Assembly: GCA_023380955.1 (NCBI GenBank)
Contig: JAMCTB010000211.1
Coordinates: 1-6,971, forward strand
Source: Chloroflexota bacterium
GTDB lineage: Bacteria > Chloroflexota > UBA6077
Reading direction: 5' to 3'
Length of the DNA stretch: 6,971 nucleotides
This document shows positions 1-5,917 of the stretch, one piece after another (positions within the stretch are counted from its first letter, which is position 1; each line of letters opens with the position of its first letter). Made by a program: the position numbers and the translations under genes. The notes beneath the pieces were generated by a model. That model was not told where the DNA came from and did no database searches. It worked only from the letters and a program-made list of their open reading frames with translations.

Positions 1-244
1 ACCGGTTGGCGCTCTGCACCGAAGGTTCCGGCTCCACCTCCGTGAAGAGGGTCGAACGCACTCCCTGAGCCGCCAGCCAGGCCACTACCTGATCGGTGAT
101 CCCGATCTTCTGCAGGGCCGGATCACTCACCACGAAAGCGTGCCGGCCGCCGAGCCGCTTAGCCTCGGTGCCCACCGTCTCGGCCGACCCGGCCCCGAGG
201 GTTATCTGATTCGGTATCCGAAAGGTCGCCACCTTGCTTCCCAT
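1..244 (-). CDS. Iron-containing alcohol dehydrogenase family protein, N-terminal part (cut by window edge)
   Basis: The first 81 codons of a gene read leftward off the window. The start ATG lies at 244-242, preceded by a GGGGAGGG ribosome binding site about 4-5 nt away. The product begins MGSKVATFRIPNQITLGAGS, followed by a segment with LGGRHAFVVSDPALQKIGI and later TEVEPEPSV. This is the usual N-terminal layout of type III iron-dependent alcohol dehydrogenases: a first strand with F.P..I..G.G, then a Rossmann-like strand ending in VVSDP, then the F..V.P.P segment. The family reduces aldehydes or ketones with NAD(P)H, and some members are glycerol or lactaldehyde dehydrogenases. The metal ligands lie in the missing part, so neither substrate nor metal can be judged. 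It is transcribed divergently from the deacylase gene. The family call is fairly sure; the substrate is unknown. Confidence 0.85.
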   Translation of the reverse strand, partial: MGSKVATFRIPNQITLGAGSAETVGTEAKRLGGRHAFVVSDPALQKIGITDQVVAWLAAQGVRSTLFTEVEPEPSVQSANR

Positions 245-562
245 ATGCCCTCCCCGCAAAGCTGAGCCGCCCGTGCCCCCTTGGAACACTGCCGGCACAA
301 GAGAGTCCACCCTGGCGAACGGACGGAGACCGATCCCATGCTTTACATAAGCTATGGAGTGCTCCGTCGCCAACCGGTAGGAGATGATGTTAGCCTCCTT
401 GGAGACAACGTGCAACTCCGGCCTCCTCGAGCAGCGGGGACCCTCACCGTCGTCGTGGTCGGGGCGAAGGATCCGCATCGCCGGCCTTGCGAGATGCAGA
501 TGATGGCAGGGCATGGCAGCTCGACGGGTCTGGGAGTGGCGCCGCGCATGCAAGACAGGTTA
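245..562. other. Intergenic region without a convincing gene
   Basis: This stretch separates the leftward alcohol dehydrogenase from the rightward promoter at 563. Open frames here (for example 281-613 plus, 352-549 minus) have low-complexity Arg/Pro/Thr-rich products, no good ribosome binding site and no recognisable domain. I read them as chance frames in GC-rich DNA. Apart from the possible minus-strand promoter I see no structured element I can name. Confidence 0.5.
344..373 (-). promoter_or_regulatory. Possible sigma70-type promoter for the alcohol dehydrogenase gene
   Basis: On the minus strand TTGGCG (373-368) is followed after 18 nt by TATGTA (349-344). That would start a transcript near 337 with a leader of roughly 90 nt before the ATG at 244. 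The match is moderate and the spacing acceptable, with no other support. Confidence 0.3.
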
Positions 563-590
563 TTGACTCTGGCCTCCAGGGTGCTAGACT
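563..590 (+). promoter_or_regulatory. Promoter upstream of the YbaK-family gene
   Basis: TTGACT (563-568) and TAGACT (585-590) are separated by 16 nt, and TG at 582-583 gives an extended -10. Transcription would start near 597, giving a leader of about 180 nt before the ATG at 781. The leader contains the attenuator-like hairpin at 681-717. Confidence 0.6.
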
Positions 591-680
591 GGAAAAGGAA
601 CCACCGCAGCTAAAGGCGAGCGAAGGGATTGCTCCTCAGAAGGTTGCGCCGTGCCGAGCGGGCTATTGAAGGCCCTGTTC

Positions 681-717
681 GGGGCCGGGGAACCCGGTTG
701 GTCCCCAGCCCCTCTTT
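681..717 (+). terminator. Attenuator-like hairpin in the leader of the YbaK-family gene
   Basis: GGGGC (681-685) pairs with GCCCC (708-712), and GGGGA (687-691) pairs with UCCCC (702-706). Two more C-G pairs lie inside, and the hairpin is followed by UCUUUCCU. Just upstream GGCCC (671-675) can pair with GGGCC (682-686), which would take bases from the 5' arm and act as an antiterminator. The hairpin lies between the promoter at 563-590 and the gene at 781, so it would stop or slow transcripts before the gene. The U tract is imperfect, so strength is uncertain. I recognise no known riboswitch or T-box sequence in the 90 nt ahead of it. Confidence 0.45.
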
Positions 718-780
718 CCTCATGGCGGCCGATCCGTTGGAGCCCGCCGGACCGTCCGGTGGCGGAGGAGGGAGAGGGAG

Positions 781-1272
781 ATGCGTTGTAGGGAGAGGTT
801 GCAGCAGTATCTTTCGAGCAACGGGGTGAGTTTCGAGTTGGAGCAGCACCGGTTGGCGTACACAGCCCAGCAGTTGGCAGCGGCCGAACACATCACCGGA
901 AAACAGGTGGCCAAGGTGGTGGTGGCCATTGTCAACGGGAGCACGGTGATGCTGGTGCTGCCGGCCAGCAGCAACGTCAATCTGGAGAAGCTGAGGGCGG
1001 GACTGGGCGCCAAGGAGCTGCGGCTTGCCAGGGAGGAGGAGTTCGCGGCAACCTTCCCCGACTGCGAAGTGGGTGCGATGCCGCCCTTCGGCAACCTGTA
1101 TGGGGTGCCCGTCTACATCGACCGAGCCCTGGCCCGGGCGCCGGAGATCACCTTCCCGGTAGGGAGCCACACCGAGAGCATGAAGCTTCGTTACACCGAC
1201 TACGAGAAGCTGGTGCATCCTCAGGTTATGGAGTTTTCGGCGACGCCCGTAGCCCAAGTGCCCGGGGTGTAG
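781..1272 (+). CDS. YbaK/EbsC/ProX-family aminoacyl-tRNA deacylase
   Basis: A 163-residue protein, the usual size for the single-domain YbaK/ProX family. These cytoplasmic enzymes hydrolyse mischarged tRNAs, such as Cys-tRNAPro or Ala-tRNAPro, in trans. Visible features: an N-terminal helix with CRERLQQYL; the family lysine in QVAKVVVA (K45); the EVGAMPPFG motif at residues 96-104; then VYIDRAL; and the C-terminal block FPVGSHTESMKLRYTDYEKL with the conserved Gly-Ser-His at 128-130. The ATG at 781 follows a purine-rich GGAGGAGGGAGAGGGAG stretch that supplies the ribosome binding site. A promoter lies at 563-590, an attenuator-like hairpin at 681-717 and a terminator at 1314-1344, so the gene looks monocistronic. 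Which mischarged tRNA it clears cannot be told from sequence. The family call is firm. Confidence 0.9.
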   Translation: MRCRERLQQYLSSNGVSFELEQHRLAYTAQQLAAAEHITGKQVAKVVVAIVNGSTVMLVLPASSNVNLEKLRAGLGAKELRLAREEEFAATFPDCEVGAMPPFGNLYGVPVYIDRALARAPEITFPVGSHTESMKLRYTDYEKLVHPQVMEFSATPVAQVPGV

Positions 1273-1313
1273 CTTGCCAGCGGCGACCCACTTCCATCGG
1301 ATCTTGTCAGAGA

Positions 1314-1344
1314 GGGCGGGGAATCTTCCCCCGCCCATCTATTT
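1314..1344 (+). terminator. Terminator after the YbaK-family gene
   Basis: GGGCGGGG (1314-1321) and CCCCGCCC (1329-1336) form a perfect 8-bp stem with a 7-nt loop, followed by ATCTATTT. The hairpin lies 42 nt after the stop codon at 1272. The U tract is broken, so efficiency is uncertain. Confidence 0.6.
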
Positions 1345-1372
1345 GCCTGGCAACTTCGTCGCCGTGTATTCT
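1343..1372 (+). promoter_or_regulatory. Promoter abutting the inositol-phosphatase start codon
   Basis: TTGCCT (1343-1348) and TATTCT (1367-1372) are 18 nt apart. The -10 box ends only 7 nt before the ATG at 1380, so transcription would begin at or next to the start codon. GGAAGG (1373-1378) is one base from the ATG, too close to work as a ribosome binding site. Together these suggest a leaderless mRNA. Confidence 0.5.
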
Positions 1373-1379
1373 GGAAGGC

Positions 1380-2330
1380 ATGAACGACCAATCTCCTGAC
1401 GCTATCATGCTCCAAGAGATCGAGTCCCAGGCCGTCGAGTTGGTGCGCCGGGCCGGACAGATGGCGTTGGACCGCTTCTGGCGCCCCCTGCACGTGGAGT
1501 ACAAGCAGGAGAATCGAGCGGACCCGGTCACCGAGGTGGATCGGGGGGTCGAAGCCTTCCTCAGGTCCGCCATCGCCCAGCAGTTCCCGGAGCATGCCAT
1601 CCTGGGGGAGGAGGGCACCGAGGTGGAGGTCGCCCAACGGGAGTTCCTCTGGGTGCTGGACCCCGTGGACGGCACCACCAACTTCGTCAACGGCCTGCCC
1701 CTCTTCGCCTGCTCGGCGGCGCTCCTGCACCGAGGTGAGCCGGTGGTGGGCGCCATCTTCCTCCCGGTGGCCCCTCGCACCGCCCGACCCATGATGGCGC
1801 CAGGTGCGGAGTCTCAGACCTCAACCCTCCAGCTCAGGAGCGCCGTCCTCCACGCCCGCCTGGGTGGCGGCGCTTTCCTCGACGGCGACCCGGTGCAGGC
1901 TTCCGAAGCCGCGGCGCCGGAGGCCTCCAGCCTGGCTGGCCTCCCCGGCCACCACGCCCACCAGTTTCACCGCTTGGAGCGGCTGCGCCAGAACCCGGGC
2001 GAGCTGCGCTGCCTGGGGAGCGTCTGCTTCGAGACGGCCATGGTGGCCACCGGGGTATTCAGGTACGCTGTGTTCCGGCGGCCGAAGCTGTGGGACGTGG
2101 CGGCGGGAACGCTGATCGTCCGCGAGGCAGGCGGCAGCGCCATGATGTGGACCGGCGGTCGCTGGGAGCCTCTAACCCGCTTCGATCCGATGAGCAACCC
2201 GAAGAAGCCGGAGGAAGCGGGGCTCCGTTTCTGGGAGGCGGTCACCCTGGTCGGTGGGAGACAGGTGGCCTCCTTTGTGGCGGAGCGACTTCAGCCGGCC
2301 ACGGCCAAACGGAAGCCGACGAAAGGGTAG
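1380..2330 (+). CDS. Inositol monophosphatase family protein (Mg2+-dependent sugar-phosphate phosphatase)
   Basis: A 316-residue member of the inositol monophosphatase superfamily, cytosolic enzymes that hydrolyse inositol-1-phosphate, histidinol phosphate, 3'-phosphoadenosine phosphates or fructose bisphosphate using two or three Mg2+. The whole metal site is visible: DPVTEVD at 48-54, ILGEEG at 74-79 (E77, E78), LDPVDGTTNFVNGLP at 93-107 (D94, D97, T99), and LWDVAAGTLIVREAGG at 237-252 (D239). The GGGAFLDGDPV segment (162-172) matches the usual G.GAF.NG.P strand. It is longer than the typical 260-270 residues, with an extra tail of about 50 residues after the last motif that ends in a basic ATAKRKPTKG. 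The start at 1380 is supported by a promoter only 7 nt upstream; a downstream in-frame ATG at 1407 lacks a ribosome binding site. Substrate unknown. Confidence 0.9.
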   Translation: MNDQSPDAIMLQEIESQAVELVRRAGQMALDRFWRPLHVEYKQENRADPVTEVDRGVEAFLRSAIAQQFPEHAILGEEGTEVEVAQREFLWVLDPVDGTTNFVNGLPLFACSAALLHRGEPVVGAIFLPVAPRTARPMMAPGAESQTSTLQLRSAVLHARLGGGAFLDGDPVQASEAAAPEASSLAGLPGHHAHQFHRLERLRQNPGELRCLGSVCFETAMVATGVFRYAVFRRPKLWDVAAGTLIVREAGGSAMMWTGGRWEPLTRFDPMSNPKKPEEAGLRFWEAVTLVGGRQVASFVAERLQPATAKRKPTKG

Positions 2331-2392
2331 GGCAGGATTTGGAAGTTCCCGCAGAGGCTATTTTGTTGCCCCGGTCTTGTCTTGTCGAGCAC

Positions 2393-2421
2393 TTGTCTTC
2401 TTTGCCCGCCTGCGATACACT
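2393..2421 (+). promoter_or_regulatory. Promoter for riboswitch 1 and the antiporter gene
   Basis: TTGTCT (2393-2398) and TACACT (2416-2421) have the ideal 17-nt spacing. Transcription would begin near 2428, about 18 nt before the first stem of the fluoride riboswitch at 2446. Confidence 0.65.
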
Positions 2422-2445
2422 ACCTGCATAGGCAAAGTAGTGCCA

Positions 2446-2545
2446 CGGGTGATGGAGCTCACCCGGGCGAGGCAGACAACCTCGCCGGAATCGCGGTGGT
2501 GCTGATGGCTCCTGTTTCTGCACTAAGGGCAGAGGGAGGAGCTAT
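2446..2545 (+). ncRNA. Fluoride riboswitch 1 (crcB motif) with terminator, controls the antiporter
   Basis: P1 is CGGGUG (2446-2451) paired with CACCCG (2460-2465) around the loop AUGGAGCU. An added hairpin follows: GGCGAGG (2466-2472) with CCUCGCC (2480-2486). After GGAAUC comes a short P3 (GC 2493-2494 with GC 2501-2502), then UGAUG (2503-2507) and GCUCC (2508-2512). GGAGC of the P1 loop (2454-2458) pairs perfectly with GCUCC to make the pseudoknot that defines the fluoride aptamer. The same GCUCC is the 5' arm of a second hairpin: GCUCCU (2508-2513) with AGGAGC (2537-2542), and UCUGC (2517-2521) with GCAGA (2529-2533), followed by UAUUUGU. Fluoride should stabilise the pseudoknot, break this terminator and switch the antiporter on. 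The motif is known to precede Na+/H+ antiporter genes in other bacteria. Confidence 0.9.
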
Positions 2546-2613
2546 TTGTGTGCCCTGCGCTCCCCTCGTGCCCTCCGTGCCGAACACATGAACCTAAGTC
2601 AAGGAGGGACGAG

Positions 2614-3960
2614 GTGGATAACCTCTGGTTCATCGCGGCATCGTGGATGGGCTTGGCGCTGGTAGCCAGCCTGATATCGGTACGCATCGGCCTTTCCGTG
2701 GCGCTGGTGGAGATCGGCGTCGGGGTTATCGGCGGCAACTTCCTCGGTCTGCACACCGCCCCATGGATCGACTTCCTGGCCTCCTTCGGAAGCGTCCTGC
2801 TCACCTTCCTGGCGGGCGCCGAGATCGACCCCGAATCCTTCAAGAGACACCTCAAGCCCAGCCTCGCCATCGGCACCGCGGGGTTCGTCTTCCCCTTCCT
2901 GGGGGCCATGGCCTTCGCCTACTACGTCGCCGGCTGGGAACTCCACGCCGCCCAGATCGCCGGCATCGCCCTGTCCACCACCTCGGTGGCCGTGGTCTAT
3001 GCCGTCATGGTCGAGACGGGGCTCAACGAGACCGACCTGGGCAAGTTGATCCTGGCCGCCTGCTTCGTCAACGACCTGGGCACGGTGCTGGCCCTGGGCG
3101 TGCTCTTTGCCAACTTCAACCAGTGGATGCTGCTCTTCGTGGCGGTGAGCGCCCTGGTGCTGTGGCAGCTACCCCGCATGACCCGCTGGGTCCTCGCCAC
3201 CTGGGGCGGCAAGGTGAGCGAGCCCGAGGTGAAGTTCCTCTTCCTGGTGCTGTTCGCCCTAGGGGGCCTGGCCAGCGTGGCCAACAGCGAGGCGGTCCTG
3301 CCGGCCTACCTGGTGGGGCTGGTGGTGGCGGGAGTCTTCGTCCACAACAAGGTGCTCATGACCCGTATGAGGACCATCGCCTTCAGCCTGCTTACCCCCT
3401 TCTACTTCCTGAAGGCCGGTATGCTGGTGTCGCTGCCGGCGGTGATCGCGGCGGCCGGGCTCATCGTCGCCTTGCTGGCGGTGAAGATGGGCACCAAGCT
3501 GGTGGGCGTCTGGCCCCTGACCCGAGTGTTCAGGATGGGTATCCGAGAGGGCAACTACACGACGATGCTGATGTCGACGGGCCTAACCTTCGGCACCATC
3601 TCGTCCCTCTTCGGCATCACCCACAACATCATCAACCAGACCCAGTACAGCGTTCTGGTGACCGTGGTCATCGGCAGTGCCGTGGTGCCCACCCTGATCG
3701 CTCAGACCTTCTTCATGCCGGAGCAGCGGGCGGTTTCCAGTGAGGAAGGCGTGGAGGAGGATCACGCTTGCAGCCCCTCGAACCAGTTGGACCCGCCGTC
3801 CGTACACGACGAAGGCGATGGCGACCACCGAGAGGCCGATGCCAACGATCTCCAGCCCGTTGAAGACGCCGACACTAGCGGTTCGACCGCAAGGACATCT
3901 CTCGCCGAACGACCAGAAACACCGGAATCGAAGCGAGTTGCGCCGCGACCGAGAATATGA
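2614..3960 (+). CDS. CPA2-type cation:proton antiporter under fluoride riboswitch control
   Basis: A 448-residue integral membrane protein with about 12-13 hydrophobic segments between residues 3 and 366, of the Na+/H+ exchanger family PF00999. Visible motifs: TFLAGAEIDPESF (64-76), STTSVAVVYAVMVETG (121-136), FVNDLGTVLALG (151-162) with the Asn-Asp pair N153-D154, LTPFYFLKAGM (260-270) and KMGTK (291-295). An Asn-Asp rather than Asp-Asp pair is typical of electroneutral exchangers. I chose GTG 2614 because AAGGAGGG (2601-2608) is ideally placed; the upstream in-frame GTG 2548 abuts the riboswitch terminator and would add a Cys/Pro/Arg-rich leader unlike the family. Residues from about 371 form an acidic, low-complexity tail whose codon use looks poorer than the core, and its last 86 nt overlap the opposite-strand MFS gene. 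It probably helps expel fluoride or restore pH and ions under fluoride stress; the ion is not known. Confidence 0.88.
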   Translation: MDNLWFIAASWMGLALVASLISVRIGLSVALVEIGVGVIGGNFLGLHTAPWIDFLASFGSVLLTFLAGAEIDPESFKRHLKPSLAIGTAGFVFPFLGAMAFAYYVAGWELHAAQIAGIALSTTSVAVVYAVMVETGLNETDLGKLILAACFVNDLGTVLALGVLFANFNQWMLLFVAVSALVLWQLPRMTRWVLATWGGKVSEPEVKFLFLVLFALGGLASVANSEAVLPAYLVGLVVAGVFVHNKVLMTRMRTIAFSLLTPFYFLKAGMLVSLPAVIAAAGLIVALLAVKMGTKLVGVWPLTRVFRMGIREGNYTTMLMSTGLTFGTISSLFGITHNIINQTQYSVLVTVVIGSAVVPTLIAQTFFMPEQRAVSSEEGVEEDHACSPSNQLDPPSVHDEGDGDHREADANDLQPVEDADTSGSTARTSLAERPETPESKRVAPRPRI

Positions 3961-5086
3961 CCAGCCAGGGTATGGAGATGTCGTAAAGGATCCCGATCAG
4001 GGCGCTGCCCAGGAACCAGAACAGGCCGTACCCCGCGTTGAAGATGCCGTAGGCGGAGCCCCGGCGGTTTGCCGGGACGAAGTCCGCGACCGCCGCCCGC
4101 ATGACGGATTCGTGCGCCCCCAGCCCTATCCCCCAGCAGACCATGCCGAGCAGGGCGAAGGTGAAGCCGCCGAAGAAGACGAGGGGCGCGAACAGCGCCG
4201 CTATGAGCGAGGCGGCTATCAGCACCGACAACCCCACCCGGTCGAAGAGCCGCCCGAATACTAGCCCGCCCAGGCCGGCCACCCCCATCGCCAGGGCGTA
4301 ATACAGAGGGATCAAGTCCGGAGAGACCAGGGAGGTCTTCTGGAAGTGGTAGGCGATGAGCGGGAAATCGGCGAAGCCGGCCGCCACCAGAGCCACCGCC
4401 GCGAGGTAGAGCCAGTAGGCCCTCGGAAAGGCGGTGCTCTCTATCTCGGCGCCCGTCGTGGCCTCGAAGTCATGAGGCGTCGGGTAGGTGATCCTGGCAG
4501 CGACCAGGGTTCCCAGCGCCAGGAGGGCCGATATGCCCAGGGCCGCGAAGGCCACACGGTAGTCGCCCTTGAGGTAGAGGACCCCGGCGACGAGGAGGGG
4601 GCCGAGGACCGCCCCGGTTTGGTCGAGCGCCTCGTGGAGGCCGAAGCCCCACCCCCGCCCGATCTGGAGGGTGGCGTGGGAGAGCATCACGTCCCTGGGC
4701 GGGTTGCGCATCGCCTTGCCGGTCCGCTCCGCGATGATGAGAAAGGCCGCGACCTCCCAGCGTCCGGCGAGTGCCAGCAGCGGCACCGCCAGCATGTTGA
4801 CGGTGTAGCCGATCAGCGTGATCGTCCAGTACCTTCGAGTCCGGTCGGCGATGGAGCCGGACACCAGCCGCAGGCCGTACCCGACCAGCTCCCCGAATCC
4901 AGCGACAATGCCGACGACGGTCCCGCTCGCCCCGAGAACGGCGAGGAACGGCCCCGTGACGCTGCGGGCGCCCTCGTAGGTCATGTCGGCGAACAGACTG
5001 ACCACGCCGAGGAAGACGACGAACCTGAGCGCGGCTCCCGCCGAGACGTCCCTACGACTCACCAGCTTCTCAGCCTCGGTTCTCAT
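3875..5086 (-). CDS. MFS transporter under fluoride riboswitch control
   Basis: A 403-residue, 12-helix major facilitator superfamily permease. The loop between helices 2 and 3 carries motif A as GSIADRTRR (77-85), and the equivalent repeat in the second half is FGRLFDRVG (277-285). Other conserved-looking segments are SLFADMTYEGARSVTGPF (30-47), RTGKAMRNPPRDVMLSHA (121-138) and the C-terminal-half block ANRRGSAYGIFNAGYGLFWF (339-358). The start ATG at 5086 (or the adjoining GTG 5089) is 10-13 nt after AAAGGAAGG. The open frame runs upstream to 5272, but those residues would be encoded by the riboswitch terminator and have no family character. The leader carries promoter 5366-5337 and riboswitch 3, so expression should rise with fluoride. 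The substrate is unknown; fluoride or a fluorinated or metal-fluoride species is an inference from regulation only. It converges with the antiporter, overlapping it by 86 nt. Confidence 0.88.
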   Translation of the reverse strand: MRTEAEKLVSRRDVSAGAALRFVVFLGVVSLFADMTYEGARSVTGPFLAVLGASGTVVGIVAGFGELVGYGLRLVSGSIADRTRRYWTITLIGYTVNMLAVPLLALAGRWEVAAFLIIAERTGKAMRNPPRDVMLSHATLQIGRGWGFGLHEALDQTGAVLGPLLVAGVLYLKGDYRVAFAALGISALLALGTLVAARITYPTPHDFEATTGAEIESTAFPRAYWLYLAAVALVAAGFADFPLIAYHFQKTSLVSPDLIPLYYALAMGVAGLGGLVFGRLFDRVGLSVLIAASLIAALFAPLVFFGGFTFALLGMVCWGIGLGAHESVMRAAVADFVPANRRGSAYGIFNAGYGLFWFLGSALIGILYDISIPWLVIFSVAAQLASIPVFLVVRREMSLRSNR

Positions 5087-5205
5087 CACGACACCCCAAC
5101 CTTCCTTTCGTGCTCTCTTCTTCGGCTCGCCTCGGCCGCTTGCGCTCGGCAGGCAGTCACGGAGAGTCGGCTCGATCCGCTCGCCTTCCCGGCGGCGTGG
5201 CTTCC

Positions 5206-5315
5206 AACAAGAATGGCTTCTACCGGATGAGTGCCATCCCGTAGAAGCCATCAGCCAGCCATGTGGCGGCAACTGCAGTAGCGACCTACTGCGCCCCGGG
5301 CGAGCTTCATCACCG
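5206..5315 (-). ncRNA. Fluoride riboswitch 3 (crcB motif) with terminator, controls the MFS gene
   Basis: Read on the minus strand. P1 is GGUG (5314-5311) with CGCC (5302-5299) around loop AUGAAGCU. The added hairpin has GCAGUAG (5292-5286) paired with CUACUGC (5281-5275). P3 is GCCGCC (5270-5265) with GGC-U-GGC (5260-5254, one bulged U). Then UGAUG (5253-5249) and GCUUC (5248-5244). GAAGC in the P1 loop (5308-5304) pairs with GCUUC, giving the pseudoknot. The expression platform is a 14-bp hairpin: GGCUUCUAC-G-GGAUG (5249-5235) with CAUCC-G-GUAGAAGCC (5229-5215), one G-G mismatch, followed by AUUCUUGUU. It contains the pseudoknot strand, so aptamer and terminator exclude each other: fluoride ON. 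Confidence 0.92.
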
Positions 5316-5667
5316 AGGGCTCATTCTGTTGTGCGAATTATAGCCCTCCGGCGGCTGGCCATGCAAATGCACGCGCCGACCGAGGAGAACGCCCGACAGA
5401 TCCACCACAGGCAACCTGATGAGCTGTCTGATCACCATCAGGTGGGCGACCTCGTCCAGGGTAGTCTCGGGCGGGATGGTGGTCACCTCCCGGGTCATCA
5501 CGTCGGCAACGGTTTCTCCCTCCTCCAGGGTCTCCAGTTCCCTCGCCGGCAGTCGCGCCGCCACAGCCCTCTGCCCGCAACGTCTCCAGAATCACCAGGA
5601 AGAGAGCACGCCCGTGGTAGGTATCACTCTCTCCGATGTAGGTGCGAACCCGCTTGGTCGCTCCATT
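5310..5667 (-). pseudogene. Broken DUF190-CBS domain gene (crcB-associated type)
   Basis: Two homologous pieces lie in different frames on the minus strand. The first (5667 to about 5551) reads NGATKRVRTYIGESDTYHGR followed by ALFLVILETLRAEGCGGAT, the characteristic N-terminus of DUF190 (PF02641), often encoded beside crcB and sometimes fused to CBS domains. Its frame has no usable start; the ATG at 5666 is in another frame that soon stops. The second piece (5564-5310) reads LEEGETVADVMTREVTTIPP and LDEVAHLMVIRQLIRLPVVD, the first two thirds of a CBS domain, which normally binds adenosine nucleotides. The remaining roughly 60-70 residues of DUF190 are missing between the pieces, and the CBS domain loses its final VGIVS-type strand and helix, running instead into unrelated residues up to TGA 5312-5310. 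I read this as a remnant with an internal deletion and frameshifts. Sequencing error cannot be excluded, but one error would not explain the missing segments. Confidence 0.75.
5337..5366 (-). promoter_or_regulatory. Promoter for riboswitch 3 and the MFS gene
   Basis: On the minus strand TTGCAT (5366-5361) is followed after 18 nt by a perfect TATAAT (5342-5337). Transcription would start near 5330, about 15 nt before riboswitch stem P1. The promoter lies inside the 3' end of the broken DUF190-CBS frame. Confidence 0.75.
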
Positions 5668-5917
5668 CTGCTTGACAGGTCGGCAGACCAGACCTACACT
5701 CGAAACTAGTAGAGTATCTTTCTCGGCCGAGCTACCACAGCAAGTGTGGTCGTGATTCTGCTCATTAGCTCAGAAGGTGTTGGTCTGAACGTGCAGTTGG
5801 CTGTCTTGCCGGCAACACGCCCTGCGCCAGATTGACGCCCCACGAACCTTAGCGCGCGTGGAGCCCTGGCCAACGGGGAGCGTCCGTCAGCGGTATTGGA
5901 CGAGGGGAGGAACGCTG
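5668..5917. other. Intergenic region between the DUF190-CBS remnant and the stress-protein gene
   Basis: No convincing gene here. It holds an inverted repeat at 5729-5771, a second one (AGGTC with GACCT around 5676-5694), and TTGACG at 5832-5837 without a good -10 partner. I could not identify a clear promoter for the stress-protein gene. Confidence 0.4.
5729..5771. repeat. Nested inverted repeat, possible operator or terminator
   Basis: ACCACA (5734-5739) and TGTGGT (5745-5750) form a 6-bp palindrome around GCAAG. An outer pair, GAGCTA (5729-5734) and TAGCTC (5766-5771), flanks it. No strong U tract follows on either strand, so an operator-like site or remnant is as likely as a terminator. 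Confidence 0.35.

Noticed and set aside
380..398. GGAG...CCTCC stem with GATGATG loop, resembling a fluoride riboswitch P1
   Set aside because: The loop is too long (8 nt expected) and no downstream UGAU box with a complementary pseudoknot strand follows.
463..482. Minus-strand GGCGATG...CGCC stem resembling a fluoride riboswitch P1
   Set aside because: The loop is 12 nt and no matching 3' pseudoknot strand was found on the minus strand before the alcohol dehydrogenase gene.
281..613. 110-residue plus-strand open frame
   Set aside because: No ribosome binding site, no recognisable domain, composition typical of a chance frame in GC-rich DNA; it also runs through the promoter at 563-590.
591..680. 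Possible T-box or known riboswitch ahead of the YbaK-family gene
   Set aside because: No T-box consensus sequence, and the leader is too short for a specifier-loop stem I plus antiterminator.
2548..2613. N-terminal extension of the antiporter from GTG 2548
   Set aside because: The 22 residues are Cys/Pro/Arg-rich and unlike the family, the site is inside the riboswitch terminator, and GTG 2614 has a much better ribosome binding site.
3790..3877. Minus-strand hydrophobic segment (NGLEIVGIGLSVVAIAFVV) just after the MFS stop
   Set aside because: It reads like a membrane helix with good codon bias but has no start codon in frame, and the MFS protein already has its final helix. It may be a gene remnant, but antisense of the antiporter tail explains it as well.
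4346..5230. 294-residue plus-strand open frame opposite the MFS gene
   Set aside because: Shadow of the MFS coding frame; Arg/Glu/Gly-rich, no domain, no ribosome binding site.
5087..5272. N-terminal extension of the MFS protein back to 5272
   Set aside because: It would be encoded by riboswitch 3 and its terminator, with basic low-complexity residues; ATG 5086 sits at the expected distance from the first helix.
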